From Ooceraea biroi (taxonomy: Eukaryota; Arthropoda; Insecta; Hymenoptera; Formicidae), in the NCBI RefSeq assembly GCF_003672135.1, contig NC_039517.1:3162001-3226000 (forward strand): a DNA stretch of 64,000 nucleotides. The letters are read 5' to 3'. Each line of letters starts with the position of its first letter. Position 1 is the first letter of the stretch. The notes below the pieces were generated by a model, which saw only the letters and a program-made list of their open reading frames with translations, did not search any database and was not told the DNA's origin. Positions 10,941 through 23,209 of the stretch are shown piece after piece. The translations under genes and the position numbers were made by a program.

Positions 10941-12507
10941 TTAAGGGGATGCTGGAGCTGCTAGTGAACTTCTTCGCGATGGTGCTGCCACCGCACAATA
11001 TTTGCACAATAAAATGCTTTTTACAAAAATTTGGCAATTTGTACGCACGAAATCGCTGTTGAGCGGTGTTTGGACACAATTAAGGAATATGAGGATGCTT
11101 TTCGAAGTGACTTTAGAAGCGTCATAAAAGAGAATTCTGTGTTCTCCTGTATTCTAACCTCTAATCCTAAAGGAAAACACAGAATTCTCTTTTATGACGC
11201 TTCTAAAGTCACTTCGAAAAGCAGTCTCATATTCCTTAACTGTATCCAAACACCGTTCAACAACGATTTTGTGCGTACAAATTGCCAAATTTTTGTAAAA
11301 AGCATTTTATTGTGCAAATATTGTGCGATGGCAGCACCATCGCGAAGAAGTTCACTATAGCGATGGTAATTGCAGTTTCAAAAATTCTTTTTATGGCTTG
11401 TGCAGAATAAAAAATCCTTTTCCACAAATGAAGTATAGATAGAAAGAAAGTCCACTCTACAGGACTTTATACTCAAAATGGAAAAAAGTTAAAAACTTGC
11501 ATTTGTCTTTTCTAACTTTTTTCCATTTTGAATATAAAGTCAGAATTCTGTGTTCTCCTGTATTCTAACCTCTAATCCTAAAGGAAAACACAGAATTCTC
11601 TTTTATGACGCTTCTAAAGTCACTTCGAAAAGCATCCTCATATTCCTTAATTGTGTCCAAACACCACTCAACAGCGATTTTGTGCGTACAAATTGCCAAA
11701 TTTTTGTAAAAAGTATTTTATTGTGCAAATATTGTGCGATGGCAGCACCATCGCGAAGAAGTTCACTATAGCGATGGTAATTGCAGTTTCGAAAATTCTC
11801 TTTATTGCTTGTGCAGAAAAAAAATCCTTTTCCACAAACGAAGTATAGATAGAAAGAAAGTCCGCTCTACGGGACTTTATACTCAAAATGGAACAAAAAG
11901 TTAAAAACTTGCATTTGTCTTTTCTTTTTTCCATTTTGAATATAAAGTCAGAATTCTGTGTTCTCCTGTATTCTAACCTCTAATCCTAAAGGAAAACACA
12001 GAATTCTCTTTTATGACGCTTCTAAAGTCACTTCGAAAAGCATCCTCATATTCTTTAATTGTGTCCAAACACCGTTCAACGGCGATTTTGTGCGTACAAA
12101 TTGCCAAATTTGTGTAAAAAGCATTTTATTGTGCAAATATTGTGCGATGGCAGCACCATCGCGAAGAAGTTCACTATAGCGATGGTAATTGCAGTTTCGA
12201 AAATTCTCTTTATTGCTTGTGCAGAATAAAAAATCCTTTTCCACAAATGAAGTATAGATAGAAAGAAAGTCCGCTCTACAGGACTTTATACTCAAAATGG
12301 AAAAAAGTTAAAAACTTGCATTTGTCTTTTCTAACTTTTTTCCATTTTGAGTATAAAGTCCTGTAGAGCGGACTTTCTTTCTATCTATACTTCATTTGTG
12401 GAAAAGGATTTTTTATTCTGCACAAGCAATAAAGAGAATTTTCGAAACTGCAATTACCATCGCTGTAGTGAAAAAATAGTTCACTAGCAGCTCCAGCATC
12501 CCCTTAA
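10941..12507. mobile_element. TTAA-flanked array element (family A), about 3 units
   Basis: The edges are TTAAGGGGATGCTGGAGC and GCTCCAGCATCCCCTTAA. The interior is built from a ~408-bp unit. Palindrome centres around ACAGAATTCTGTGTT-type words occur near 11142, 11550 and 11958, giving a period of ~408. The left ~200 bp and the right ~200 bp are inverted relative to the array, so the element also folds back on itself. Each unit carries further hairpins: GCGATGG...CCATCGC, and a pair of arms around GGAAAAAAGTTAAAAACTTG. No transposase frame is present. TTAA edges suggest mobilisation by a piggyBac-like enzyme encoded elsewhere (inference). Confidence 0.8.
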
Positions 12508-13587
12508 GAGTGTCTTGACCTCTCTACGGCAAATATTTAGTCAAATATCAGGTTTTGAAGAAATGAGAAAATTCAGAGACAAAATGATAGGGGAAAGGAT
12601 AATAATTACGTGATACTTTTATCGATAGATTTTCGAGGAAAATAAATTGTAGAAAAATCTCGAGATTGATTTACCGCATTTTTTATTTAGAACTCATCGA
12701 GCGCGTATCAAAATGCATGTCTAGAGGGTGTCCAAGATATCCCGGACGCGACCGGTGTGCTACGAGGTACGTCACGTGACGCACATGCGTGACGTAATGC
12801 AGTCGCGCGGGAAGCGTTTTCATCCCCACTCCGCGTACCCACTCGCAGCTCTCGCAACAGCGCACCAGACGGATGCAGCGCGCAAGCGCATCGCTACGCG
12901 ACGTAGGCTTTTTCTGCAGCGCAGAACAGCAACACGCATCCTGAGCTCACGTTGCTAGAGAGTCGGGTAGGCTAAAAAAGGCTAGAATGTACCGAGATTA
13001 CTGCACTCGCGAGAGACACGTCGAGTGCAACGGGCGAGATCATTTTGTGACGCATCCCTCTCCGTATTATTCTTTTATCTTTGGCTTTTATCGATCTCGC
13101 AATCTACGGTTACTTAATTTATAACTCGCGCGATTTAGCTTTACGATAAGATCGATTGGAACACTCTTTATCTCGAGATAGTGCACGAATATCATATGAC
13201 TAGCTGGAAATCGCCGATAGTTTATTGTGCAGGTACGCCGCGTTGTTCCTCCATCGTTCAAATTGTGCGTGATGAGAAAAAAGAAAGGGGGGAAACTAGC
13301 GTTCGCGTACGTAGCGTTTGCGTGCGCAAAAGTAACCACGGGATATGTATGTGACCGCGGTATATCGGCACGAGACATCAGGCTGAAAGAAGGAGGAAAA
13401 CAAAATTGATTTCATCTCGTACATTTTCCCTCGTGAACGATAAATGATATTACGGTACACATCGAAGCACATACAAAGCCGAGCTGCATAAAGTTAAAAG
13501 TATAATACAAACGTAAGAAAAACGGTCTACCTCGACGTTTCGTTTTAATTTACGATGTTCAGATTATCCGTCGGAAATTAAAAAGCA
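12508..13587. other. Unassigned, partly CpG-rich stretch between two TTAA elements
   Basis: The stretch 12730-12960 is CpG-rich and contains repeated CACGTGAC/ATGCGTGACGT-like words. Open frames are below 100 aa with no recognisable domain. No RNA gene was seen. Confidence 0.4.
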
Positions 13588-15444
13588 TTAAGGGGAAAAA
13601 GTTAGAAAAGACAAATGCAAGTTTTTAACTTTTTTCCATTTTGGGTATAAAGTCCTGTAGAACGAACTTTCTTTCTATCTATACTTCATTTGTGGAAAAG
13701 GATTTTTATTCTGCACAAGCAACAAAGAGAATTTTCGAAACTGCAATTACCATCGCTATAGTGAACTTCTTCGCGATGGGTCTGCCATCGCACAATATTT
13801 GCACAATAAAATGCTTTTTACAAAAATTTGGCAATTTGTACGCACAAAATCGCCGTTGAACGGTGTTTGGACACAATTAAGGAATATGAGGATGCTTTTC
13901 GAAGTGACTTTCGAAGCGTCATAAAAGAGAATTCTGTTTTCCTTTAGAATTAGAGGTTAGAATACAGGAGAACACAGAGAATTCTGACTTTATATTCAAA
14001 ATGGAAAAAGTTAGAAAAGACAAATGCAAGTTTTTCACTTTTTTCCATTTTGGGTATAAAGTCCTGTAGAACGAACTTTCTTTCTATCTATACTTCTTTT
14101 GTGGAAAAGGATTTTTTATTCTGCACAAGCAATAAAAAGAATTTTCGAAACTGCAATTACCATCGCTATAGTGAACTTCTTCGCGATGGTGCTGCCATCG
14201 CACAATATTTGCACAATAAAATGCTTTTTACAAAAATTTGGCAATTTGTACGCACAAAATCGCCGTTGAACGGTGTTTGGACACAATTAAGGAATATGAG
14301 ACTGCTTTTCGAAGTGACTTTCGAAGCGTCATAAAAGAGAATTCTGTGTTTTCCTTTAGGATTAGAGGTTAGAATACAGGAGAACACAGAATTCTGACTT
14401 TATATTCAAAATGGAAAAAGTTAGAAAAGACAAATGCAAGTTTTTAACTTTTTGTTCCATTTTGAGTATAAAGTCCCGTAGAACGAACTTTCTTTCTATC
14501 TATACTTCATTTGTGGAAAAGGATTTTTTATTCTGCACAAGCAATAAAGAGAATTTTCGAAACTGCAATTACCATCGCTATAGTGAACTTCTTCGCGATG
14601 GTGCTGCCTCGCACAATATTTGCACAATAAAATGCTTTTTACAAAAATTTGGCAATTTGTACGCACAAAATCGCCGTTGAACGGTGTTTGGACACAATTA
14701 AGGAATATGAGACTGCTTTTCGAAGTGACTTTCGAAGCGTCATAAAAGAGAATTCTGTGTTTTCCTTTAGGATTAGAGGTTAGAATACAGGAGAACACAG
14801 AATTCTGACTTTATATTCAAAATGGAAAAAGTTAGAAAAGACAAATGCAAGTTTTTAACTTTTTTCCATTTTGAATATAAAGTCCCGTAGAGCGGACTTT
14901 CTTTCTATCTATACTTCATTTGTGGAAAAGGATTTTTTATTCTGCACAAGCAATAAAGAGAATTTTCGAAACTGCAATTACCATCGCTATAGTGAACTTC
15001 TTCGCGATGGTGCTGCCATCGCACAATATTTGCACAATAAAATGCTTTTTACACAAATTTGGCAATTTGTACGCACAAAATCGCCGTTGAACGGTGTTTG
15101 GACACAATTAAGGAATATGAGGATGCTTTTCGAAGTGACTTTAGAAGCGTCATAAAAGAGAATTCTGTGTTTTCCTTTAGAATTAGAGGTTAGAATACAG
15201 GAGAACACAGAGAAGTCTGACTTTATATTCAAAATGGAAAAAAGTTAGAAAAGGCAAATGCAAGTTTTTAACTTTTTTCCATTTTGGGTATAAAGTCCTG
15301 TAGAACGAACTTTCTTTCTATCTATACTTCTTTTGTGGAAAAGGATTTTTTATTCTGCACAAGCAATAAAGAGAATTTTCGAAACTGCAATTACCATCGC
15401 TATAGTGAAAAAATAGTTCACTAGCAACTCCAGCATCCCCTTAA
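13588..15444. mobile_element. TTAA-flanked array element (family A), about 4 units, left end truncated
   Basis: The right edge is the standard CTCCAGCATCCCCTTAA. The left edge reads TTAAGGGG and then jumps straight into the AAAAAGTTAGAAAAGAC part of the unit, so the ATGCTGGAG...CTAGTGAACT terminal segment is missing there. Units of ~410 bp run in the opposite orientation to the elements at 10941 and 23210, with palindrome centres near 13940, 14345, 14755 and 15170. The first unit is the most diverged. Confidence 0.75.
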
Positions 15445-16258
15445 GAAAAAAATGGTGCAGCGACTGTAAGAAGGAAAAGAAACTTGTCACACGTAGACAA
15501 GAGGCACCTAACAGTGGCAAAGAAACAGAATGTAACGAAACGAGGTTTCGAGAGGCCTGGTACGTTGATCTGGAAAGCAGATATACCTCGGTCGTCGGAA
15601 TCGCGAAAGCGTACGACGACATCGACGACGTGTAGTCGCGCTCGCATTCTCCGCGGAGACGCGCGGGGTCGACACGCGAGTGCAGGGGAGGGAGAGAGGA
15701 CGCGCGGCGTGGCGCGGCGTGACGTGACGCGACGGTTTGCAGCGATTAACTAGCAGGAGCAGCAGCGACGTTGCCGTCGGCTGCGGCTGCAGGGAAGAGG
15801 GAGAAAGAGGGAATCGCAGGCGCGTCTTTGCGAACAGTCGAGGAAACGTGCTACCGTGAGCAAGCCGCGTGAGCTCCAAAAACTGACAAAGCGACACGCA
15901 CGTTAGGATAGTCGACGACGCACGCAACACCGACCAATCGCGGCGCTCGCAGTCCGCGACGTCACCGGTTGAACGTCGCGCCATTGGTCAGCTCTATTAT
16001 GGCACGGAAAACACGCCACGCAACCACCTCTATACACATGTTAATTAAATAGGCGCTAGTAACGGAGGAGATAATGGTCCGCCAAAGCTTGCCCGCGCGC
16101 TCTATCCGTCTCCCTCGTCGGGCGAACGAGCGCGCGCGCGCGCGCTACCTTTTTTCCTGTCGCTATCGCTCTTTCTCTTGAACGGGCGTGGTGGATCGAG
16201 AAAGAGAGGAAGATATAGACGAACATAAATAAAGATAAGAAGAGACCGGAGAAGGGGA

Positions 16259-16291
<33 letters not shown>

Positions 16292-17380
16292 CTGCACGCA
16301 CACCTCCGCCAGACTTACCAATTAAAAGACGGTCGTGTGTCCTGACCCACGCGTTCCACGCACACACCGTCTAGCTTGGACACTTATGTGATTGGCGCAC
16401 TATCGTTCCTTCCTTCGCCTCCCTCTTTCGCTCCAACAACTTTCTCACTCACTTCTCCACTCTCCCGATCTAAACACGTCCGCACGTATTTACGATCTTG
16501 AGGAGTGCGCGTGGCCCGCTAGATCGAATCGAGCCAGCCGCCGACGGCGTGGCGAACCGATACGAGGGGAAATGCCCGCGACCGCGCGACGGACCGATCG
16601 TTTCGGAGCGCGCGGTGAAACGCGGGTTATAACCTGATCGATCTGGCGCGTGGCGGTGGCATTTTACAAGTGCTGAAAACCACTGCGCATCAAACTGCCA
16701 TGCCTGCTCGGCCACGATTCACGTGTCCGGGCACCGCGTCGCGAGCCAATCGCCGCGCGACTTGTGACGTCACTTGGCTGTATCGACGAATGAGCGCGGC
16801 CCATGTGACGCAGCAGTCCCGCTGGCTGGGCGTGTGAGACGAGTATCGCGAAGCTTCTGCTTTCGTTCGATTGCTCGCTCGGTCGATCGGTCGGCCGTCG
16901 TCGTCACCGTCCTCGTGCACCAGCCGTCACCCGTTGAGGCGTTAAAGGGCTTCCGCGATAGCTCCCCTCGTGTCGCGCTTCCTGCACCGCGAAATGACGC
17001 GCGCGAGAGGCTCCACTGCGTAAATCTCGGCTAACTTCACGCTGTCGCAGGCGCGCGAACACGTACGCGAAACGTAGAAGACCGACGCATGGAACACACC
17101 CGACACCCGGCTCGCCCGGGCAAACACTCGCGCTCCGATTGCGGCGGCGGCGGCGGTGGTGGTAGCTGGTAGCGGTGGCGGCGGCAGCGGCGCGTCACCC
17201 TCCGCCACCTTTTGTCACGTTCCTTCTCTGTCACATGGATCGCCAACGCGCGAGCGCGAACGCACGCGCTGTTGCCGCATCTACCTATCTGCCGGATGGA
17301 GCTACGCTCCATTGTTTACTTTCACGAGCACGCGCGCCCACGAGGCTTTCGGTGAAGCGGCCGCCAGAAATATGCATTTG
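15445..17380. other. CpG-rich non-coding region, promoter candidate
   Basis: Dense CG dinucleotides, CGCG runs near 16120-16145, a short (GA)n at 16259-16282, and a (GGC)n-like patch near 17140-17195. The longest open frames (up to 158 aa) are compositionally biased and show no domain. It lies upstream of the Mnt exon on the minus strand, so a promoter or untranslated first exon of that gene is possible. This is inference only. Confidence 0.35.
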
Positions 17381-18990
17381 TATAATTTGTTTGCAACATA
17401 CTGCTCGTTAATTAATTGTTCACTAAGTGTACGCAAGCTCGAATTATTAAGGAAAAAAAAGAACGTGTAAAATATCGCATGTATTAATATATTTCTGAAA
17501 ATAATGCGAGCAAAATTGTTTTGTGTAAAACTGTTTAAAAAAAAGAATCATAAGCTAAAATAAATGCAGTGTTAAATTCTTGTTTAAACATGCATGGATT
17601 GATATATACGTGACTCAAAGAGTATATCTCTTTATTTACAAATTTAAGTGACAAAATTTTCAAGTGTAAATTTGCGTACAGTTGAATACGTTATATACGA
17701 ATATTTTTACATGAAAATTTCTTTGCATTTATAAAATCTCAATGTTAACTTATCTTGGTTTTATGCAATTTAGTTTCGAGTTCTTTACACCTCATCATCG
17801 ACTTTCTTTAAGAACATTCCTAATATCCGTTACAATATAAATATAATCATAGAGGAGTCATAGAGTTACTCATATTTCTAATTTTTATAGTTATTTATAT
17901 GCGCGAATTGTCATTAAATTATTATATAATATACATTACAAGCACACTGTTGAAGATTATAATAATACATTTCTTGAACACTATTTCGCATACAGTAAAA
18001 ACTAAACTTACAAATTGTACTGCCATACTGCTATATATACATATGGCTGCAAATATTAATATACAGTACGATAGCATCGCTGACAAGAACCGTTTCTTCT
18101 TTGGAAACAGATGGCGACATAAATGATAATTTCATACTGTAAATAGCCTTTCAGTTACGCAATTACATTACTGTGGATACTTTTAATATTCGGATGTTAA
18201 ATTCCTTTCTATTAATTTTATTTAAATCCATATAATAATAAAAATAATTGAAATATAATTCAACAGATACTATGGTATTTTCGGTGTCATTACAAAATAC
18301 ACATTTCTTTGTTAAATTGTTTAAATTTTGCTTTAAACTCATACATAGTAATTTTTCATAGAAATACATCATCGAGTAATGCATGCTTTAGGACAAATTT
18401 CTATGTACAAAAATTGTGACTAGATTTTGCGTGAAGTATCATATTTGTTTAATGAAAATTGATCTAAAACTTTATCTCTAAGAATAGATCTTTATACACA
18501 ACGCTAACTTGGAATATTTTTACACATTGTGTAAGCGAATTTAATGTGTTAACATTAAATGTATATGTATATAATATATACTACATAACAAATGTGTCAT
18601 TAATAAAGTATTGTAACAATTTAAAATACACTTTCATTGTTAAGTATCATTAGCACCATTTTAATAATTGGAAGATGATGAATTAGCTTTTAGCAAAACT
18701 GCATATAGTAGTGCAAAAGTGCACTATTATACTGTCATATAAATGTTTAACATATTTAACAATATTGTCAGAAAATGTGCTGCATCCTGTCCTTACTCTT
18801 GGCTATATTTTACATTGAACATACTTTTTACAACTTTCAGTTTTGGTTCATACGCTAACTGGCCGAAAATTAACATTCCACTTCCTCATGTAGTTCCACA
18901 ATTTCTGCATCCTTCTCTAATCATGTTTTGTTACACCATCGAGATTCTAGTAGCGGCAAATTTAACTAAAACAGTTTAATAAAGCAATAG
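17381..18990 (-). other. AT-rich region downstream of PhK-gamma, probable 3' UTR and spacer
   Basis: Directly follows the PhK-gamma stop codon on the minus strand. It is AT-rich, without coding frames, and contains several minus-strand AATAAA words, for example at 18227-18232. Extent of the transcript cannot be fixed from sequence alone. Confidence 0.45.
18227..18232 (-). terminator. Candidate polyadenylation signal for PhK-gamma
   Basis: TTTATT on the plus strand is AATAAA on the minus strand, about 760 bp past the stop codon. Other AATAAA words exist further on, near 17626, so the choice is tentative. Confidence 0.25.
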
Positions 18991-21900
18991 TTATCTACTT
19001 AAATTACTAACGTACAAGTGCTTCAAGTCTGTCTTTGGTGTATTTTCGAAAAGCGCCGCGCGATTCTGACCCTCGCCCTTCTTTACCCAATGCCCGTAAA
19101 CTCGAAACGCACAGCCGTCGATTACCTGAAACAGAGAATTGTTTAACATTATTCACGCCTAATCAAAAAGTTTCATTACTCACATTCAATATCACGTCAC
19201 ACTACGTACATATGTATATATTATACATTGTGTAACAATCACTCAATTGGTCGGCCAAAATATACACAAGCTCTACTATGTTCTACTACTGTATAGAGGA
19301 ACGGATTTACCTTTCGCAGAATTTTTATTCTATATGGATCGGTACAAGCCACTTGTGTCGAAAGCGGTTCAGGCGTAATATGAAGTCGCTTAATACGAAT
19401 GACTGCCCGCACACAAATAATTGCCAACTGGAATCTTTTCCGTGCGTTAAACGATTTGGCCTTCAGTTCCTGTGCATTAAACAGACGACAATGTAAAATA
19501 CAAATTGACCCAGTACTAACATAAAATAAACTATGTCGACATGTACATATGTATATACCATCTATCATTATTAGGAAATTAGTGTTTCTATCATATAAGT
19601 TAGAAAGGGATATTAATGTATATCTTCTAAATATAATAAAACACAAAGTTTATCTTCATTATGGGTAAGTATAAATAATGCACTAATTACATGGTAAATT
19701 CAAAGGAAAGGATTAATGAAGAAATTTTTTGTGGAAATACATGTTTACATTGTTTTTTTATAAATTGTCGCGTGAGGATATACTAATAAAATTATTTGAG
19801 AAACGAATTGGTAGCTAATAGACAAGATGTACAAACATAATTGCAAGACGAAAATCACAGTGATATATATTTCTTTATATGTAGAATCATATCGATTTAA
19901 TATCGACAATATCTGAAGATTGATAAAAGGTGGCAAAGCGAGCGCTTGTGAGGAAAACATTTATACATGCATGAAATTGTGACTCAAGACTACATGTTCC
20001 TCGAAGAATGCTTAGTTTATTATTCTCTACTAAACTACCCTCTAAACGATATTATTTTCAATCATCCTATATATCTATATTGCACCCAGATCGTTGTTAA
20101 CTAAAGCGAGGTAAATGTTAATTGTTAGCAATAAAGGAAAATTAATTTGTAAGTTTTGCATTTTCGTTTTAAAGAAAATAAAAAAAGAAAAGTATAATTT
20201 ACCAAAGCTAACTGAGATATCCTACTCAGACGTCGTGAGTTAGACGACAGAGAACGTTTTAGAGGAGCGATGTCTTGATCCCACAGCTGTAACGCCAATA
20301 ACTTGGACTTTATAATCATATTATATCTGTGACAATTCTGTTTACCTCCGAATGCTTTATCAACGAAAAGTAAAATCAATGAAAACTGACAGATAATTGC
20401 TAGTACTAGGTAAACAAAATACCGACTATATAATATTGACTAAATGTATTTGTTAACAAATTCTACATACATTTGCACCACTATATGCTACAGGAAGAGT
20501 GAAAAATAGAAATATTTTGCATGTGCATTTTTCCTTCACCTCTTGTGCGATTATATAATTCTTAGATATATGAATATATGTTTTATATAATATACAATAA
20601 ATCGTGATGGCTGCAAGCATTTTTGAAGTGAAAATAATGAGCAGAGACAAATAAAGCAAAGAAATTAATGGCGAGAGAAGATACCGTAGTTTCATAGTAA
20701 AATATGATGTATAAAAGACGTATTATTAGGTAAAAAAGGGATACTTCGTGATGTTAAATTTAATTTAGCCTTAAATTAGGATAGTTACGTAATGTTCACG
20801 TCTTGAAACATGTGTCAAGGTACTTACAACAGTATGAAAGAACGAATGTTCCAGGGCATCCTTTATAGAAACTCTTTTCCTGGGATCAACAACCAGCAGT
20901 TTCCTTATTAAATCTTTCGGAGCTTCTGAAACACGCAATCACGTACATTTATTACGTATGCCATCTTATTGCGAGATGCAATCGTTCGCAATCGTGGATC
21001 ATTACCTGTTATGTCAGCCCACTCGGGCGACGTGAATGAATATTTTCCTTCCATTATATTTCTAAGCATGACCATTTGCTTCCGATGCCAAAATGGAGGA
21101 CAGCCAACCAATAGGGTAAACATAATTACGCCACAAGCCCATCTATTACATCACAAACATAAAAGTGGACAATACAATAGAAACGTGTAATGAGAGGGAG
21201 ATTTAGCAGAAGGAATATTGAGAAGCCTTACTTTATCTAACTCAAATTAAAATGTATGCGATTATATATGTAGAGCTACACAATATATTAATATTATAGT
21301 ATACATGCGCATCTCTCCTTTCCTATATATTTTTTTTAAAACTATATACAAGCAACAATATCTTACATATCAACTTCAAATCCATAACCTTCTGCATTTT
21401 CGAACATGTTACATTTTAATACTTCTGGTGCCAGGTAGCCAGGCGTACCACATAGATCTGTACGGTGCACGAAGAATTAATAGATAGCTCCTCCGATATC
21501 ACGACTGTGCACGTGTATATAAAGGGACGATACGAACCTTCCAATTTTTCTCCGAACTTTAACATTCTGGCAAATCCAAAATCTGTTATCTTTACGTTCA
21601 AGTTATCGTCGAGCAATATATTCTCAGGCTTCAGGTCTCTGTGCACGATTCCTTGATTATGCACATGCTGAATCCCCTCGAACACCTGTCTCATGATGTA
21701 ACGTGTCTTCTTCTCAGAGAGCGTCACAACGGACGTCAGGTAGTCAAACAGCTCTCCGTTCTTGCACAATTCAAAAATTAAGAATATAAACGTACTAGAT
21801 TCGAAGACATCGTGCAATTCAACTGAAAATAAAGGAAAATTACTGTAACACATGGTCTCGCTTAGCATGAAGCAATGAACGAGTTTAAAAGGAATCATGA

Positions 21901-22556
21901 AGTCAAATTATCTTTGTGAATCTCATCTTGATTGATTTATCTTCGAGTCGAATCTAGAAGAGAAAACAACAACAGGAAACTTACTAATGTACGGATGTCC
22001 AGCTACTCTACGCAGTATCTGCACTTCTTGCAACGTAGCATCCTTCATGGTATGCCCATCTTCATTGGTCTCGCTGCTGATGTCTATAATTTTAGCTGCG
22101 TATTCTATTCCTGTCTCTTTTTCTATACATCTCCTCACAGTGGAGGATATCCCCCTGAAATGCACAGATTTTCGCGAGTGTTAGCCGTAGTCGTCCGACT
22201 CGCCGAGTTCGCTGGAATAACGCAAAACATTCTCGCGCTGAAGCCTGCGGGGCGAGGGCGCGAGCCGAAACTCGAGTTTTAATTATGTAATGTCAAACTC
22301 GATGTCGCTCGAACTGACGTCGCAAAATTCGCGTATTCATTCTCCGAGAGCGCTGGCGGCACACGCGAAAATAATCCGACGGCGGCGTTGGCTCTCACGC
22401 GGGGCGAGAGGGTGCGGACTCGAGTCAACAATTAATAATAGTGACGAAGCGCGCGGTTACGTACCTCCCCAGGATCTCCTTCGGCTCGTACTTGGCGTAG
22501 AATCCCTTCGCCGCGTCCTTGTCCGGCAGCACGTCGTCCCCCTCGTCCTTCGCCAT
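18991..22556 (-). CDS. PhKgamma: Phosphorylase b kinase gamma catalytic subunit
   Basis: Ser/Thr kinase that phosphorylates and activates glycogen phosphorylase in response to Ca2+ and cAMP signals; cytosolic catalytic subunit of the alpha-beta-gamma-delta holoenzyme. Nine exons join in phase with GT-AG borders: 22556-22465, 22154-21985, 21822-21538, 21457-21367, 21142-21006, 20925-20828, 20286-20203, 19469-19311, 19125-18991, giving 416 aa, normal for the family. The kinase core spans about residues 24-290: glycine loop RGISSTV (31-37), Lys52, HRDLKPEN with catalytic Asp150, DFG Asp168, and CGTPGYLAPE. PhK-gamma is constitutively active because an acidic residue replaces the activation-loop phosphosite (Glu182 in rabbit/human); here the aligned residue is Asp183, its codon split by an intron. 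The C-terminal part has the regulatory region (AIICVRAVIRIKRL) and ends with a conserved GHWVKKGEGQNRAALFENTPK motif. The start ATG precedes MAKDEGDDVLPDKDAAK, typical of insect forms. Very secure. Confidence 0.96.
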
Positions 22557-23209
22557 GCTTCGCAGCGCGAGTTACCGGCCACGCCGTTCATAAGAGACGC
22601 ATACGCTCGACGCGCGCGCTTCCAGCCTCACGCGAATCTAATCCCAGCGGCACGCTCGCCGAGAGCACCTCGCGAGCACGCATACACGCACACACCCGAC
22701 CACCTACACCACCCGAGCGATCGGGACGTACTGACCGACTAGCCGAACCCTGTCGCACGCGACGGCACGACCATGTTCACATCGCGCGATCGTCGCTCGA
22801 TCACTGGCACGTCTCGACGGCACGGCGCGATCGCGGCATCGCGTGATGTTAATTATCGATTAATACACCTGCTCGGTGCCACAGCAGGGGAGATGGATAC
22901 CAGAGCGGCAGAACGGATCGCAGACAATGGCGTGGTGGGCTTTACGTTGACTGAGAAACGTACGAGTACACTGAAAGGAGAAAATAAAACTGTCAAAGGA
23001 ATCTGGGATCCGCGATCTACGGATCTAGAGGACGGACGGACGATAGGATATGCAGCAGGTTCGACGATAGGGCGTCTGCGCACTTCCAGTTCCAAGTTCC
23101 GAGCGGTTGACACCATTGACATCGCGTTAAAAATAACTAAAGAAATTGTTACATGAAGACGACGCCATATTGCGACTGGCCGTTAGTCACAGCCAATCAG
23201 ATTCGCTGC
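22557..23209. other. 5' flank of PhK-gamma
   Basis: CpG-rich immediately upstream of the start codon (22560-22850), consistent with a promoter. A plus-strand open frame of 127 aa at 22773-23156 shows no recognisable family or splice support and is left unassigned. Confidence 0.4.

Noticed and set aside
15508..15984. A 158-aa minus-strand open frame
   Set aside because: Arg/Ser/Thr-rich translation of CpG-rich DNA with no domain or splice context.
22773..23156. A 127-aa plus-strand open frame upstream of PhK-gamma
   Set aside because: No recognisable motif, and it sits in the CpG-rich promoter flank. Kept as unassigned rather than called a gene.
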